Shown here: piece by piece, positions 1 to 12,067 of the stretch
Layout: each line of letters begins with the position of its first letter
Position numbering within the stretch: the stretch's first letter is position 1
Origin: Alligator mississippiensis
Taxonomy: Eukaryota > Chordata > Crocodylia > Alligatoridae
Reading direction: 5' to 3'
Assembly (NCBI RefSeq): GCF_030867095.1
Contig: NC_081825.1
Span: 46,180,501 to 46,244,500 of the forward strand
Length of the DNA stretch: 64,000 nucleotides
Notes under the pieces: generated by a model
Database searches by the model: none
Told to the model about the DNA's origin: nothing
The model's input: only the letters and a program-made list of their open reading frames with translations
Made by a program: the position numbers and the translations under genes

Positions 1-199
1 TCTCCGGAGGCTCCCTCTTCTCCCTTCAGCGAAAGGCGTCCGCTGACAAATCTCTCACCCGTTCCGCCCGCCTGGTGGTAAGCGATATGCGCCTCCAGCT
101 CCTCAAAACTTTTCACTTGGAGTTTTTCACTGCGCCAAGGGCAGTTCTTAACTAATTCTAGCTCTAGCGTGTTCTCTCCTGATCCCATCCTCATTGCCA
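1..199 (-). mobile_element. Endogenous retrovirus, 5' internal part (fossil, cut by window edge)
   Basis: This stretch closely matches 37653-37851, the 5' internal leader and start of the gag-like region of the retrovirus at 35.3-38.5 kb. It lies directly inside the LTR at 200-884 and is read on the minus strand. Positions 182-199 form a primer-binding-site-like stretch next to the LTR that resembles the complement of a serine tRNA 3' end. The rest of the element is outside the window, so its completeness cannot be judged. Confidence 0.85.
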
Positions 200-884
200 T
201 GTGTGGGCCGGGAGCGATCCAGGCCCTTTTTCGCGCCGTGTGGGCTGTGGCCAGCAGCCTGGGCACACTGGGTCGGAGAAAACAGGCGACATGCTAGAAT
301 TAGGCATGGATGCATAATGGTTGATTCAAGATTGTTTACTAACACCGAATATGGTCACGGTGTAGGCTGGACAGTTTTCCAGGCACAGCTCCAATTAAAT
401 CCTCGTTTGAGGACTCAGAAAATATTCGGATCTCTCCCACGGAGTTGTCAAGGCTCCGTGGATCCTTTTTCACGCAGGGAAGAGGGATATGTCGAGGTTT
501 GCGCTCAGTGACGGGGAGAGGCTAGAGGCTGATCAGACCCCTGTTGCCTGCTGGGTCCAATAGGCTCCGAAGCACTTAGAGATCGTCACACAGTGTGAAG
601 TCTCCTCCTCCTGGTGTTCATGGAGTCCTCCAACTTGGGCGGAAACCACTCAAGCTTTTTATACAGCTAGCAAGCCAATCACTAGCCGCCACATGTGAAT
701 AATTTAACGCAAGCCAATAATGGGGCTCGAATTATAATACAAATGGTGGGAACTCTTTGCAAAGTGCATTTCTGTGCTGCAAAGAAGAAATGCACACTGC
801 AAAGAAAGCTACAAGTTGGCGGGAAAATAATTCAGTGGTGCCAAAGCACACACAAAACAAAAATCACACCCTTGGGTTGTGACA
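200..884 (-). mobile_element. LTR (5' LTR of the left-edge endogenous retrovirus)
   Basis: A 685-bp long terminal repeat in minus orientation with TG...CA ends. It is collinear with the two LTRs at 35314-36005 and 37852-38543 and with the solo LTR at 53472-54286. On the minus strand it begins TGTCACAACCC, carries a TATA-like box in its first half and ends in a CpG-containing tract. The partner LTR and target duplication lie off the window, so they cannot be checked. Same family as the other three LTRs, probably class III-like from its 5-bp duplications and tRNA-Ser-like primer site (inference). Confidence 0.88.
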
Positions 885-1019
885 AAAGGGTACTTCAATA
901 TGGGGGCTAGCTGATGGCAGCAGAGCTAATTAGTCAGCTCTGCAATAAACTTCTCAATTTGAAGCACCCTATATGTTGCATAATGCAAAATCTCTCATTT
1001 CATCATTCATCAACAATTC

Positions 1020-1735
1020 CTTGCAGTTGAGGATGATTGTCTACCATGATTGCTTTATCTGTGGGTCCAAGATGGATGATGAGGCTGATTTGGAATTGAA
1101 AGACTGTATTGCAAGTTGGGCATTTGTTTACAAATGAGGTGGGTGACTCTGGCTTCTTGATTTGGTATGCAACACACTGTTTCTGATGATCCTAATTTTC
1201 CAACTCCTGTTGTTGTAAGGTTTCAAAGTATTGAGATCCTTGTAGCTTACTTTTCCTCCATTAGGGTAGCCCTGAGCTGTAGTCTCACTGAGTTGATGTT
1301 GATGTTGCCTTTTTTCAAGCTGGCCTTGAGGACATCCTTGAAGCACTTTCTCTGCCCTCCTTTTGACTGTGCACTTCGTCTGAGTTGGAAGAATAAAACT
1401 TGCTTCGGGAATCTGAATGATGTGGCGATCCAGTGAAGTTGATGCCAGATGATCATCATCTTGATGTTCATGGTGTTTGCTTGCAAGAGAATGATAATGC
1501 TGGTACATCTTTCTTCCAACTGGATATGAAGGATCTTCCGTAGGCAGCATTGATGGTACTTCTCCAGACTAGTACAACGAAGTGTCTTCTGTACGTTGTC
1601 TTGTATGCCTTGGTAAAGATGTTGACAATTGCCTGAAGGTCTGCTCCCGAGTGTGAACACACTACAGAATCATCACCATACAGGAGCTTTCTGATTGAGG
1701 TTGGGGTGTTCTTGGTTTTGGATCCTAGGATCTAG
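1020..1735 (-). pseudogene. Decayed LINE reverse-transcriptase fragment
   Basis: Read on the minus strand, three overlapping frames (1662-1468, 1660-1247, 1550-1128) give consecutive pieces of the C-terminal half of a non-LTR retrotransposon polymerase. The first carries a YGDD catalytic-box-like stretch followed by SHSGADLQAIV. Later pieces recall the LEKYHQCCLRKIL, GGQRKCFKDVLKASLKK and YNNRSWKIRIIR segments seen in vertebrate LINEs often annotated as craniofacial-development-protein-2-like. Several frame shifts separate the pieces, so this is an old 5'-truncated copy. The clade (RTE, Jockey or other) cannot be settled by eye. Confidence 0.65.
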
Positions 1736-3565
1736 GAATGAGTTTGTTCCTAAGTCTACTGGGGGCCTCAATACAATAGGCATGGTCTGAAAATTCCTAA
1801 TATACATGGACAGGATTGGGATCCTCACAAAAGGAATGTGATTCCAGGATTATATCGGTTTTGTAACTGAATGACTGTTTAATTGAAACCCCATAAGCAG
1901 TTCAGCAGCTAGAGCCCAAACGTAAGCCAAACATCAAAGGACCTGAAGCTGTTTTTTTCCAAGTAAGTTTTACTAACATTGTTATATAAAAATTTAAGTG
2001 GTCAGTTCACAATTAAGGCATCCATTAAGTGGCATGGTACCTAGGATTTGTGTATGAAACATGGTTACGTTCTCAGACACCATAGTAATAGGGTTCATAC
2101 AAGGTCCTTAGGTAAATATCCTGGGAACCTTCCACCTGTCATTTGGGGGTTGGGGGGACAGGGAACTATGGAATACAGATAGAAGTAGAAATGAAATTCA
2201 GTTTCTATTTCTGGTGTTATTAGGACATAATGCTAACAATTCCTCAAGAATAGCTATGAAAAATGTTCTTATTTGTGCTTATATTTTGGCTCTCTCTTCA
2301 CTCACATCACTGACAGTACCCTATGGTGATAATGTGGCACATGAACTGGTATAGATTTTCTACATGATAGTGTTGCATATATATATCATTTTACTCATTC
2401 TAATTGTATAGTTCCAGTTCTATAAGGCAATTATATTTAAGTTGCAACATAATGGTAAAATCATCCAAATTTTTTTCAGAAAAAAATTTTGGATGGATAC
2501 ATTTATGTATTTCCATCTCTTAGCTTCTATATGTATACAAAGATAAACATATTTTTATTGTTATTCAAACTTACATACCATTATCACAAGTTTTATTGGG
2601 TCCTGAAGAAAAATTGGCTACACTCACTACCAACTTCAGTGGATATAAGACACTTCAGAGCTTGTCTTAAATTAGGATAGTGAGGGAAGCACTCAAATCC
2701 ATTGTTAACTTAAACTGGAATAATTTCAGTATTTTCTTTTTCATTCTATAGTTGTCAGATTTCTTTCTTTGTTCTTTCCATGGCGTCTGGAAAAACAGCT
2801 GCTGAGAATCAAGATTTCCAAAATCTTCCATAGACCTTCTGGAAAAAGAGAAACAGCAAGTGGTATAAAACCTAGAAAAGAACAATAAAATATTTTGATG
2901 AAGTCTCTCATTCTTGTAGATGATTTTCAACTCTGATTCTTCCTGATGTAGTTTGGAGAAAGCACATAGGTTCTCTGATGAAGTTCAATGACCTTCACTT
3001 AAGTTCCAAAATTCTTTAGTATTAGAGAAAGGTCATTTAAAAAATACAAACTTTCACTTTGAATTATTCCTTGATGACATACAAACTGTTTTGTCTGCCT
3101 ACAATCTTTCACTTGGTAGAACTCTTAAGCTTGAAATACTTTAATTTCAATAACTTATTATATCAAATGAAACCTTTGTAAATTTCATTTGGACTCTTTT
3201 ATTAGTCATATAAAAGAAAAAAAAAGACAAAGAAATAAAGGGAAAGTTTAGTAGAAAAAAAGTCTTTATGAAATAATTTCAAACTTTTCTAGTAGCAGAG
3301 AATAATTAGAATACCCTACAGAAATACTTGTGAAGTGCTCAGGCCAATTAAGTCACCCCATGAATGTCCTTTTGCATTCTTTATTTCTAGCTTCTGATAT
3401 ATACATATTTAATCAGGGGACTCCTCACTTTTGTAAATGCGAAGGACCTTTTAAATAAAATATATTGAATAGAAAGGAAAAGATCAATTGTCTCAATTTC
3501 TAGAAAGGAGGTGATTAAAAAATCAGAAAATACCTTAACTATGATGGAGTTATAGCTCTTTCATT
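1736..3565. other. AT-rich intergenic DNA, nothing assignable
   Basis: About 1.8 kb of AT-rich sequence with no long open frame, no recognisable repeat family and no target duplications. Short poly-A and poly-T runs occur throughout. Confidence 0.6.
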
Positions 3566-3583
3566 CCCCCCCCCCCCCCCCCC
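3566..3583. repeat. Poly-C tract
   Basis: An unbroken run of about 18 C residues on the plus strand, followed by GCCCC. Confidence 0.95.
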
Positions 3584-3812
3584 GCCCCAATGACTTGCAA
3601 AAACAAGGCACAAATTAAGAACTCATCCCACCAAAGGATGCAGATTAGAAACCAGTCCTTACTACATTTGTAGTGAAGCTGACTTGGTTCATTCATCCTT
3701 CTTTCCCATTGTTTTTGATGCATGAAGGGACTGAAAGATTGTGGGATCTCTTCCTGCTCCCAAAGGAACCTGATTTGCTTACATGAGTGCCCTAGAAGTT
3801 TTATGTCTATTC

Positions 3813-3848
<36 letters not shown>

Positions 3849-3890
3849 ACGCACGCATGCACACGCATGCAAATGCATGTGCACATGCGC
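3813..3890. repeat. (GT)n-(GC)n-(CA)n alternating purine-pyrimidine tract
   Basis: Roughly 78 bp of nearly perfect purine-pyrimidine alternation: (GT)n runs into (GC)n, then CA/CG/TG dinucleotides mixed with ATGC words. Such tracts are classic Z-DNA-prone sequences. No gene is nearby. Confidence 0.9.
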
Positions 3891-4749
3891 TGAGAGACTT
3901 TCTGGCTCTCACAGTCATTTTTCAATGGCACAAATTCTCTCCATCTACTGCTAGCACTATTTTTGTTGTTTCACTTAAATTATCAGCTAGAAGCCAAAAC
4001 ACTTTAGAAAATTATTTAGGGTGAAGAAAGAGCTTTCCCATTTTTCCATTATGTGAATTTTCCTTTCAGCTTGTGTTTTTTCTACCCTTGAGAAATTTAA
4101 CCTTGTGAGAAAGTGGGAAACAGAATCTTACAATTATGACAAAAAGACTGTATGCAACAGGAAGAATCCCATGTAGAAATGCTTAGAATGCATACTTAAA
4201 TACCAGCTACAAATACCCAAAGATCGGGGTGTAAATGAGAAGGCATATATATTTGAGCATTGTAGCTAGAATATCTCCTTACTTAAGTGAGGGAAGTAGT
4301 ATTCAGGGGTTCTGTCACTTACCACATATGGTGGCTTTGTTGGATGAGATATGGCTAAAGTACCTTATCTCGTGTTATTCATAACCCAATGGGAGGGCAT
4401 TCCCCCTAAATGGATCAGTTTATTACCAAATTTCTTTGTTGTTTCTATATATTAATAAAGTTGTGGTCAATCTAAATCAGATCAATTATGTCTGTGCTTC
4501 AATTTCCCAACATATTTACATCATCATATGACTGTGACATAAGACACTTGAAAGGTGTCTTCTAGAGAAAATTGATTTAATTTGCACTACCGGCCACTGT
4601 GCTTCCCTATGTCTGATCCACAGATGATGCGAGTATTTCACAGTTGTCTACTTCAGCTTTTTTAGCTCAGGCTGTGGAAATACAAGCATTCACTTTTGGA
4701 TAAACCAAGTTCAATCTCCTTTGACCAGACAGTAGTCATCTAGGACAGG

Positions 4750-4782
<33 letters not shown>

Positions 4783-6385
4783 CTGATTTTATGAAAATGA
4801 ACTAGAAACTATGGTGTAGATTAGAGGTATCAATCAACACCATTACCACAAACCAAACCATCTGTACCTTTAATGGAAGACAGTGTGATCTACCTGGCAA
4901 GGCATTAGGCTGGAATCCTGGCTACATTCATAATTGACTTGCAGCTTGATCCTTCAGTTTCCTTATTTGTAAAAATAGAGAGAATAATAGTAAAATGATT
5001 AGATAATCCACTATAAAAAGTATTTAATAACATCTAGATGGTGCTGTTATTACAAAATACAAATGTTTTCTGAATATTGTTTATATACTGTGCAACAAAA
5101 CATTTATATGTTAGAGTAAATTAGGTATATCCACTAATAACAATCTGGAATTGTACATTCTTATGTTTATTTTTATGAAATCAGTAAATTTCTTCCAAAC
5201 AGGTGAAGCAATAAGTGCTGAAAATTCCTTTTTCAGCTTTAAGCAGCATATAGTTTAAATATAACAAGCAGACTTTCCATTACATAAGATTGTTTTTTGG
5301 TCTTTTCCCCCATTTTTCCCCCAGTAAAGGTAAATTAAATGAGGTAATTCCATCTTAATCCTTACTTTACTTTACCCCAACCCAAAAAGGGAGAGAGAAA
5401 TATTTCTTGATTTCCACCCAATACTCACAATTCAGACAAAGCTTGGACAGTGTTAGCGGACCTTCAGTTTTCATGTTAGCATTTGAAATGATAGTGTCTG
5501 CAAGAAGTGAATCCATTAGTTTAATTCTTTTCATGCAATGCTGTAAAGAGTCAAGAGTTTCCTATGCAGTACCATGCAGTTATATTGGGCTACTCTTGGG
5601 TTTTTTTTGAGGCTGCTGATTAATGAATCACTGAACCCATAGAGGAGCCCAATAAAGAGCAAAAAAATACCTGTAATGGTACCAGGATTGGACCGCTCTA
5701 GAAGATCCATCCATTAAAAAGGATATAATTTTACAAATTGCCACTACATAATCAAGAGAACAACTTGTATAATATGCAGTGTTTTAAATTAATACTTCTC
5801 CTGTAACCTTGTTTTAGCTAAGCAAGTTCTGACCTTTGGAAAAAAAATATTGTGTAAAATACTCTAAAATATACACTTATTTCATATGGTATTATTTATT
5901 TGACAAAAAATAATCAAGTGTGATTCATCCAGTTCTCAGTGAAGTCAATAGAAAACTTTGTGTTGACTTTAAATGAGAATTGGATTGGGCTAACTCTGTA
6001 TACTATTCTACAGTATTAGGGCTAAGGGGGAAACATAAACATATAAATTACAATATTAAAATATACGTAGAAGTTGTTTGACTAATGCCCAGATCCCATA
6101 TTTAGATAGATGACCCTGATTCACAATCACTATTTCTGGCCTATAGCTCCTGGGGATTGAAGTTGAGGCAGGTAGTTTGGGGAGTAAAACTTCTCCTTTG
6201 CCTCCTGTGCTTCAGGCTGGCTTCTCCATAGCTGGCTGCTAAAGATGGCTGCTTTAGGCTGGCTTTTTCACTGCTTTGTCTGATTGCCAACAGTGACTGG
6301 TCTCCAGCCAAGGCCCTTTAAGAAAAATCTGGGCATCCAATCTCAGAGTGGCTGGAAAGTTGCATCCCTTGCTGCCTAATCAGTA
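3891..6385. other. AT-rich intergenic DNA with a (GA)n microsatellite
   Basis: About 2.5 kb with no recognisable gene or element. A (GA)n run lies at about 4750-4776. The 68-codon frame at 5407-5610 has no recognisable motif and no composition unlike its surroundings. The last 300 bp (6090-6385) are slightly more GC-rich, but I see no terminal repeats. Confidence 0.55.
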
Positions 6386-6743
6386 CAGGCACCTACACAC
6401 ATGATGGATGTCTGCTCTGTCATGTGCTAATTAGCATGTTTTAGAGCAGACTTGATTAATCGAGTTTGCTGAAGCAGCCTTTGCATCATGTGTATTCAGC
6501 ATCACCATGCCTCAAAATGGTGGCAAGGGTGATTCAAAGCTGCCCTGCCACCATTTCAAAGTGTGGGATGTTGAAAACACATGATGCTGCAGGAGCGTTA
6601 ATTAGAACAGCTCTTGGAGCCAGTCAAATTAAAGCCAGTAAAATTAAAGCGCCCACCCCTCCACCAAAGAGCATGTGTAAAGATGCCCCACATATGTACT
6701 TCTGTGTACATATGTACTAAAGATGCCCCACATATGTACTTTA
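6386..6743. mobile_element. Short inverted-repeat (MITE-like) element
   Basis: The stretch opens with CACCTACACACATGATG and shares inner blocks with the element at 26753-27350: a GATTAAT(C/T)GAGT(T/C)TGCTGAAGC segment, a downstream GATGCTGCAGG-like block and a CTCTTGGAGC block near the right side. Partly complementary halves suggest a decayed terminal-inverted-repeat element. A 23-bp piece at about 6679-6701 is repeated at 6719-6741. Boundaries are approximate and no target duplication was found. Confidence 0.5.
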
Positions 6744-6784
6744 CCCTGATAAAGCCATAGAAACAAGTGTGACACTTAGTCAAA

Positions 6785-6930
6785 TAAGTGCTGCTTTTAT
6801 TCAATGTTTAAAAAAAAAATGAATTAGATTAAATTAGAATTCAATCTTTTTATTAGAATTTTTCCAGCTATTTGAGTTGGACTAATAAAAGAGTTCTTTC
6901 AGATTTACCCAAAGAACCTTGTCGTCTTTG
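6785..6930. repeat. Lone edge of the dispersed repeat R
   Basis: Contains a degenerate version of the words CTAATAAAAGA...CAGATT.ACCCAAAGAACCTTGTC, also found at about 19310-19380 (same strand) and 62230-62300 (opposite strand), where they flank the inverted-repeat cassette R. Here there is no accompanying foldback arm, so this looks like an independent fragment just left of hAT element A. Confidence 0.5.
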
Positions 6931-7288
6931 ATTCAACATGCATCAGTAAACCACTGTAAGGCCAGATCCCCTTCCCAGAGTTCTTGGCTGTTTGCTTTAA
7001 GTAATAGTGATAAGGGGTTTGTCCAACAAGATGTGTAGGTCTTACAGGAACATCCCTCTTTCTCAGGATGTTTCTTTTCTCTTTCTGCTACCTTTTGTAA
7101 GGTGCTGAAAAGCATCTGTGGAGTTTGTGCAAACTACCTGACTAATGGATAACTGCCTTGTGAACAATCTATGGAGAGGGAAAGTCACCCATTAGGCCTG
7201 TGCGAGTCGGCAGAAATCCAATCCAGCTTTGGATCCGGCTGCTTCGGATGGCCGCAATCCAATCCGGAGCTCCGGTTCGGTTTGCCGC

Positions 7289-7412
7289 TTATAGATTAAT
7301 AGATGTTAGGGTCAGAAGGAACCTCAGTAAATCATCAAATCTGACCCCCAGCATAGGTAGGAAAGAGTGTTGGTTTCAGATGACTCCAGCCAGATGCCTA
7401 TCTAACCTCCTC
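7289..7412 (-). mobile_element. CR1 LINE 3'-end fragment inside hAT A
   Basis: The reverse complement of this stretch closely follows the last ~125 bp of the CR1 at 31.8-34.1 kb, from the ATGAATATCTAGCTGGGG region through the GTCGGACTTGATGATCTATTG-like segment to the ATCTATGA tail. It interrupts the subterminal region of hAT element A, so it arrived after A. Confidence 0.85.
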
Positions 7413-7529
7413 CACTTCGATCTGGCCAAAGCAGCTCTGAAGCTCCAGAGCCACCTCAGAGATCCAGCTATAGGTTATAATGGGGGATGAATGAAATATT
7501 TATAACTTTTTTTTTATTTTAGCTTCAAT

Positions 7530-7870
7530 TTGGGTGCAACTTGAGGAGTGGTAGCCTCTACTGAGAGCATGAAGTCTGCCAAGTTTCAAGAAGACCAAAG
7601 TAGGGGTTTGGGGGGAACTTCACCCCAAGCTGCTGCCAGGCAAAACTCGCCATGTGGGTGGGTGCTTGGGCATCTACTGCATCTGTCTTGGGGCACAGTG
7701 GGGTTAAATCCAGTGCAGGCCTGAGTTCTGGGCTCTGCCAGGCCACAAAGCCTGCCAGATGTGTGTGTTTTGCTGGGGGAGTCTGTCGTCCGAGGCCCTG
7801 CACACCAAGCTGCTGACAGGCAAAACTTGTGATGTGGGTGGGTGACATTGTGTGTGTGTGTTAAGGTGAG
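7530..7870. repeat. Subterminal tandem units at the 3' end of hAT A
   Basis: Two diverged copies of a ~150-bp unit recognisable by GGTAGCC...CTG, CATGAAG(C/T)CTGCCAAG, AAGCTGCTG.CAGGCAAAACT and the GGGTGGGTGACATTGTGTGT part. The same unit occurs in elements C, D and G, always next to the 3' tip. The role is unknown. Subterminal repeats in other hAT elements are transposase-binding sites, so that is the first hypothesis. Confidence 0.7.
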
Positions 7871-8055
7871 CCCTTCCTGGCACTGGGGCCTCTGCACAAC
7901 ACAGCAGTGTGCCCCAGTGAGGCCTCCTCCACCCCTACGGCCTCAGGCCTGATCCTCTGCTTTACATGTAAAATAACTTCGCTGTCTCAACACCAGTAGC
8001 ATCAGCATCAAAGGTACCCAAGTGGAACTGTCACAGAGCCTTTCTTTTTATAAAG

Positions 8056-9250
8056 GAATTGAAAGCAAGAAGTAAAGGTGTTGTGTTGTGCTGTGTTATG
8101 TTGGACATATGATGTTATTCATGGTGTGTGATGGCTTATCTTGTGTTTTTATGTCTATATGTGTACTATGAAAAGAAAAGGAGTACTTAAAAAAAATGTA
8201 TCTTTGGAAACTTTAGGGTTGAAAACCCCTTTGTCAGGCTGAGGTTGTACCTGCAGTTGCTCCTGGATGGAAGGAATAGTAAAGAAGCTAGAGGCTGGCC
8301 TGGCCCACAATGCAGAAAAGAAAGCCAGTCAGTGAAAATTGAAATGGAGATATCTGGGGTGAGGGACAAGCTGGGGTGGAGGGTGGGGGGGGGGAAGGGA
8401 GATGTAGCAGCCAGGTAAAAGTGCAGAGGTGCCTGGGGTGTTAGATGTCTGGCAGGTCGCAGTGTGCCAGAATTCCACTGTCAGTGTCTACATTGAGTCC
8501 ATGAGTTTCTGTACCTACTACCTAGGAGGATGATGAAGAGCAGTTCATAGGCCCAGCTCTGAAAAGTGGTTTGTACATTCAAACAAGCACCTAACCTCAT
8601 CACCAGAACTGAAGACAACTTCCTACAGCTCAAAACACAAAACCTGCCAACTATCTCCAGTACCCCCACAAACTGCACACCAGAATCTATCAAAAAAAAG
8701 ACAAAGTCCAACCAACTGTGGGGGCACATTCCTCACCAAAAAAAACACTCTGCCTCCAGTCTCTCAGGTCTGATCCCGAGAGGGAACAAATTAAAATGCA
8801 AACCACTTTTCAGAGCTGGGCCTATGAACTGCACTTCATCAGCCTCCTAGGTAATAGGTACAGAAACTCATGGATTCAGTATACACAGTGGAGTTCTGGC
8901 ACACTGCGACCTGCCAGACATCTGACACCCCAGGCACCTCTGCACTTTTACTTGAGCTGCTACATCCCCCTTTCTCCCCTACTCCCCACCTAACCTGTCC
9001 CCCCATGGCCCCCCAACACCTCCATCTGGCTTCTTTACTTTTCCTTCCATCCAGGACCAACTGCAGGTACTTCCTCAGCCTGACAAAGAGGTTTTCAACC
9101 CTAAAGCTGGCATCCTGGGCAGCTAAGGTGAGCTCACTGGGAGCCTCACAACTGCACTGCAACCAGCAAGCATCAGGCCTGTCAAAGATATGACAGGTCT
9201 GGGTGTTCCCCAGCCAGGACTTTGTGCACGCATGCATTAGCTGGAGTATA
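8056..9250. repeat. Inverted-repeat cassette R, copy in hAT A
   Basis: A near-palindrome. The left arm (about 8205-8590) reads GGGTTGAAAACCCCTTTGTC, CAGGCTGAGG, CCTGGATGGAAGG and the AACTCATGGACTC-like stretch. The right arm (about 8790-9110) is its inverted complement, with a ~200-bp loop between. The loop is present in the opposite orientation in the copy in element C. The cassette has no coding frame of note. It lies between the transposase and the 3' tandem units of A, as in C and G. Confidence 0.7.
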
Positions 9251-9599
9251 TGGCACCTTCTACCCACCTTTCACCAGGGGATTGTTGGTCCTGGCATTTA
9301 TGGGGCTGCCGCACCACCAGCAGTCCCACCAGGCCTCCCTACCCTGGCAAGGTGCAGTTTTAGTGGTCATGCCTAGGACCTCAGGCCTCCTCTTTCCCCA
9401 TAGCCCCAATCCCATACCTCCAAGTTCATCCTGGCAAGGGAATGAGCTCAGCAGGGACATGTTCTTCCCCTGCTGGGTAGTGATGCAGTTAGTGCTCCAT
9501 CCAGCTGAGAGTGGGGCATTACTCAGCTTTTTAAAAAATCAAAAAAGGAAATTGGTACAGATGGAGTGAGGAAGGTGGCACTCAGTCCATCTACAGGTG

Positions 9600-12067
9600 G
9601 AGTTTGGGGAATCCCAATAGCAGGAGCTTCACCTTTAGGAACACCAGATGCTCCAGCAATGTAGGATCCAAGCAGGTGCGGTGGGGTGTGACAACATCCC
9701 CAGCAATGCTGAACACCCTTTTGCTTGGAACACTGGTGGGTAGACAGAACAGGTGTTGCCAGGCAACCGTGGCCAGATCCTGTCACATCTGGCTGCAGTT
9801 TGCCCAGTAGGCCAAGGGGTCGCAGTCCAGTGGCTCCACATCCTCAGTGAGATAGGTAGCCACTGAAGCCTTGGTGCTACCTGCCCAAGCCTGGGGTCTC
9901 GTGCATTTGGACCCCAGCATTGTGGGCCATGCCCATGGCCCACATTGGCAGTGGCTGGCATGGAGGAGACTGGTGGTGCTGGTGTTGGCTCTGGTGCTGG
10001 GAGTGCTGGCAAAGAAAAGTGGATCCCCCTCTTCCACATCCCCTCACCTCTGCACTTTGGCCTCCCTGACTTTGTTCACCAGCACCTGCATCCAGTGATC
10101 AAGGGTTTTGGGGCTGCCAGTGCACATGCTTCCCTTTACCCACGGGTTGCACATGCCCACCATCATGTGGATTGTACTGGACTGCAAGGGATCCAGCTGT
10201 CTCCCAATGCCCTCCTTCTGCCGCCTCACCAGTGCCTGCATATCTGGTGACAACATCCTGCCCCAGCCAGAAACATTGATCCCCATGAACTTCTCCATTT
10301 GGTTCTCTAGTTCCCTCACTAGGGGGGTCACCTGGCTGAGGAGGGCATCACCAGCACTAAGGGTCTTGGTGGCCTCAAGGAAAGGCTTGGGGACCAGCAA
10401 GATCTGGGAGATGATACCCCACTCAGCTCTGTTCAGGGGGACACTGATCCCAACCTCCCCAAACAAGGCCATCTGATGGATGGCCTTCTCTTGCTCCACC
10501 AACCTTTCAAGTATCAGGTATGTGGAATTCCACCAAGTCTCCACATCCTGTATGATTCTAGGCTGCAGGATGCCCAGCTCTGCCTGTTTCTTCCACAGCA
10601 TCTTGCCACCCTTGATGCTGCAGTGGAAGTAGCCCACCACCTTCCTGAATTTTGAAATCAGCTGGCTTGTATGGTGGTGGTGTCATCACCGGCAGCTCTG
10701 TCCCCCTCCAAGGCATCCCTCATTATTAGATACAGCCTGTGTGTCACAGAGTGGATGCCAAAAAAAGATGGCATCAGAGACAGCCTTCACCATATTGACC
10801 CTGTTGTCAGTGACCATGAACCTGCAGGTGAGCTTGGCCTGCCCAATGAGCCCCCACTGCACCATGTGGTTCATGGCCCCCATGATCTCCCTTGCTGTTT
10901 GGGACTCATCCAGCACCTTGGCTTGCAGTAGAGCCCACCAATGGCCTGAGCGCACCAGTGCCCTGTGAGAGAGAGGTAGGTGTGATCACCACCCTGGCTG
11001 CTCCGGATGTCAGAGGTGAAGTGCAAGGCTACCTGCAGCCCTGCCTTGCACAGCTCCTCCCTCAAGTACTTCCTGCATGCCTCATACAGGGAGGATACCA
11101 CTGCCCTGCTAAAGGTGGTGCATGGGGACAGAAGTGTTACGAACCACCTGAACCCTGGCCGCTCAACTAGGGAGAAGGGCTGGCTATCCAGAGCAAGCAT
11201 CTCCCCAGTGCTCTGGGTGATCTTGTGCACCTTGGGATTGCACCCACCACTTTCTGTTCACCTTTCCCCCACTGGTCCAGGGTGGCCTGCCTCTGCTTTG
11301 GGGGGAAGGGGGCTTTGGAGCGAGTGGGGGACTTTCCTTTCAGCACACTCGGACTGGTGCCAGGCTGAGCAGGAAGAAGGGCAAGGGGGTGGTGCCTCTT
11401 CAGATGCAGCAGCGTGGCCGTGGTGGAGAAGTGCCTCACATCCTTGCCACGGCTCATGTGCCATCATCAGTGCTGGCAGATGGCAAGCCTGGGATCATCT
11501 GCCACCTCAAAATGATCCCACAGTACACTACTCCCCTGCTTCTGGGTTGAGGGTGAGGATCCTGATTTTTTCCCCCTTCTCAGCAGGCTGAGGCTGAACA
11601 GCAGGAGAAGCTGCCTCAGCTTAGCCACATACCTCCACAACCTCAGCCTCCTCTGAGGTGTTGTTTTCCAGAGGAGACCTGGGTGTAGGGGAAACTTAAG
11701 GAGTGTGGAGCACAATCTCTGATTCCCCCTCAGTCCCCAGAATTGCTTGAGCCAGCACTCCCAGCATCCCTGGTTCCAGTTCCACTTCCTCCACTGGCAG
11801 TGGGAGGCTCACACTGAGAGCTGAAATTGGGGTGGAGGAGGCAGTGATTCCACTGTAGGTGCCCACTTCTAGAGTGAGTGAAGGTGGTGCTGGTACGTGG
11901 ACATCAGGTGCAGATACTAAGCCCACCTCCTGGCTTCCACTAATGTCATGGCTGCTTGGGAATAGAATGTGTCTGTGTCTGGGAGGCGGGGGACTTCTAG
12001 CTCTCCCCCTACCCCCTCTCCCTTCCCTGAAAGAAGACCTAGCACCTGCCTTTCCAGCATGCTTCAT
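9600..12067 (-). pseudogene. hAT transposase with BED zinc finger (broken)
   Basis: The likely start is the Met at 12067 (MKHAGKAGARSS), chosen because MK(H/C)(A/S)GKA also opens the copies in elements C (14790) and G (63738). The frame runs through a basic RGRGGRGRAR stretch, a proline-rich linker and an acidic segment ending near 11700. A BED-type finger follows, with VLWDHFEVADDP and a cysteine pair (about 11480-11545). Central pieces include the 198-codon open frame at 10640-10044. C-terminal hAT-dimerisation-like words follow: LDCDPLAYWA at about 9805-9832 and RVFSIAGDVV at 9691-9720. Several stops and frame shifts break it, so no active enzyme is expected. The protein would cut and rejoin element ends in the nucleus. 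Host ZBED genes share this fold, but the TIRs and target duplication mark this as a transposon. Confidence 0.85.

Noticed and set aside
3550-4024. Overlapping frames of 122 and 100 codons
   Set aside because: Driven by poly-C and the (GT)n-(GC)n tract. Low complexity.
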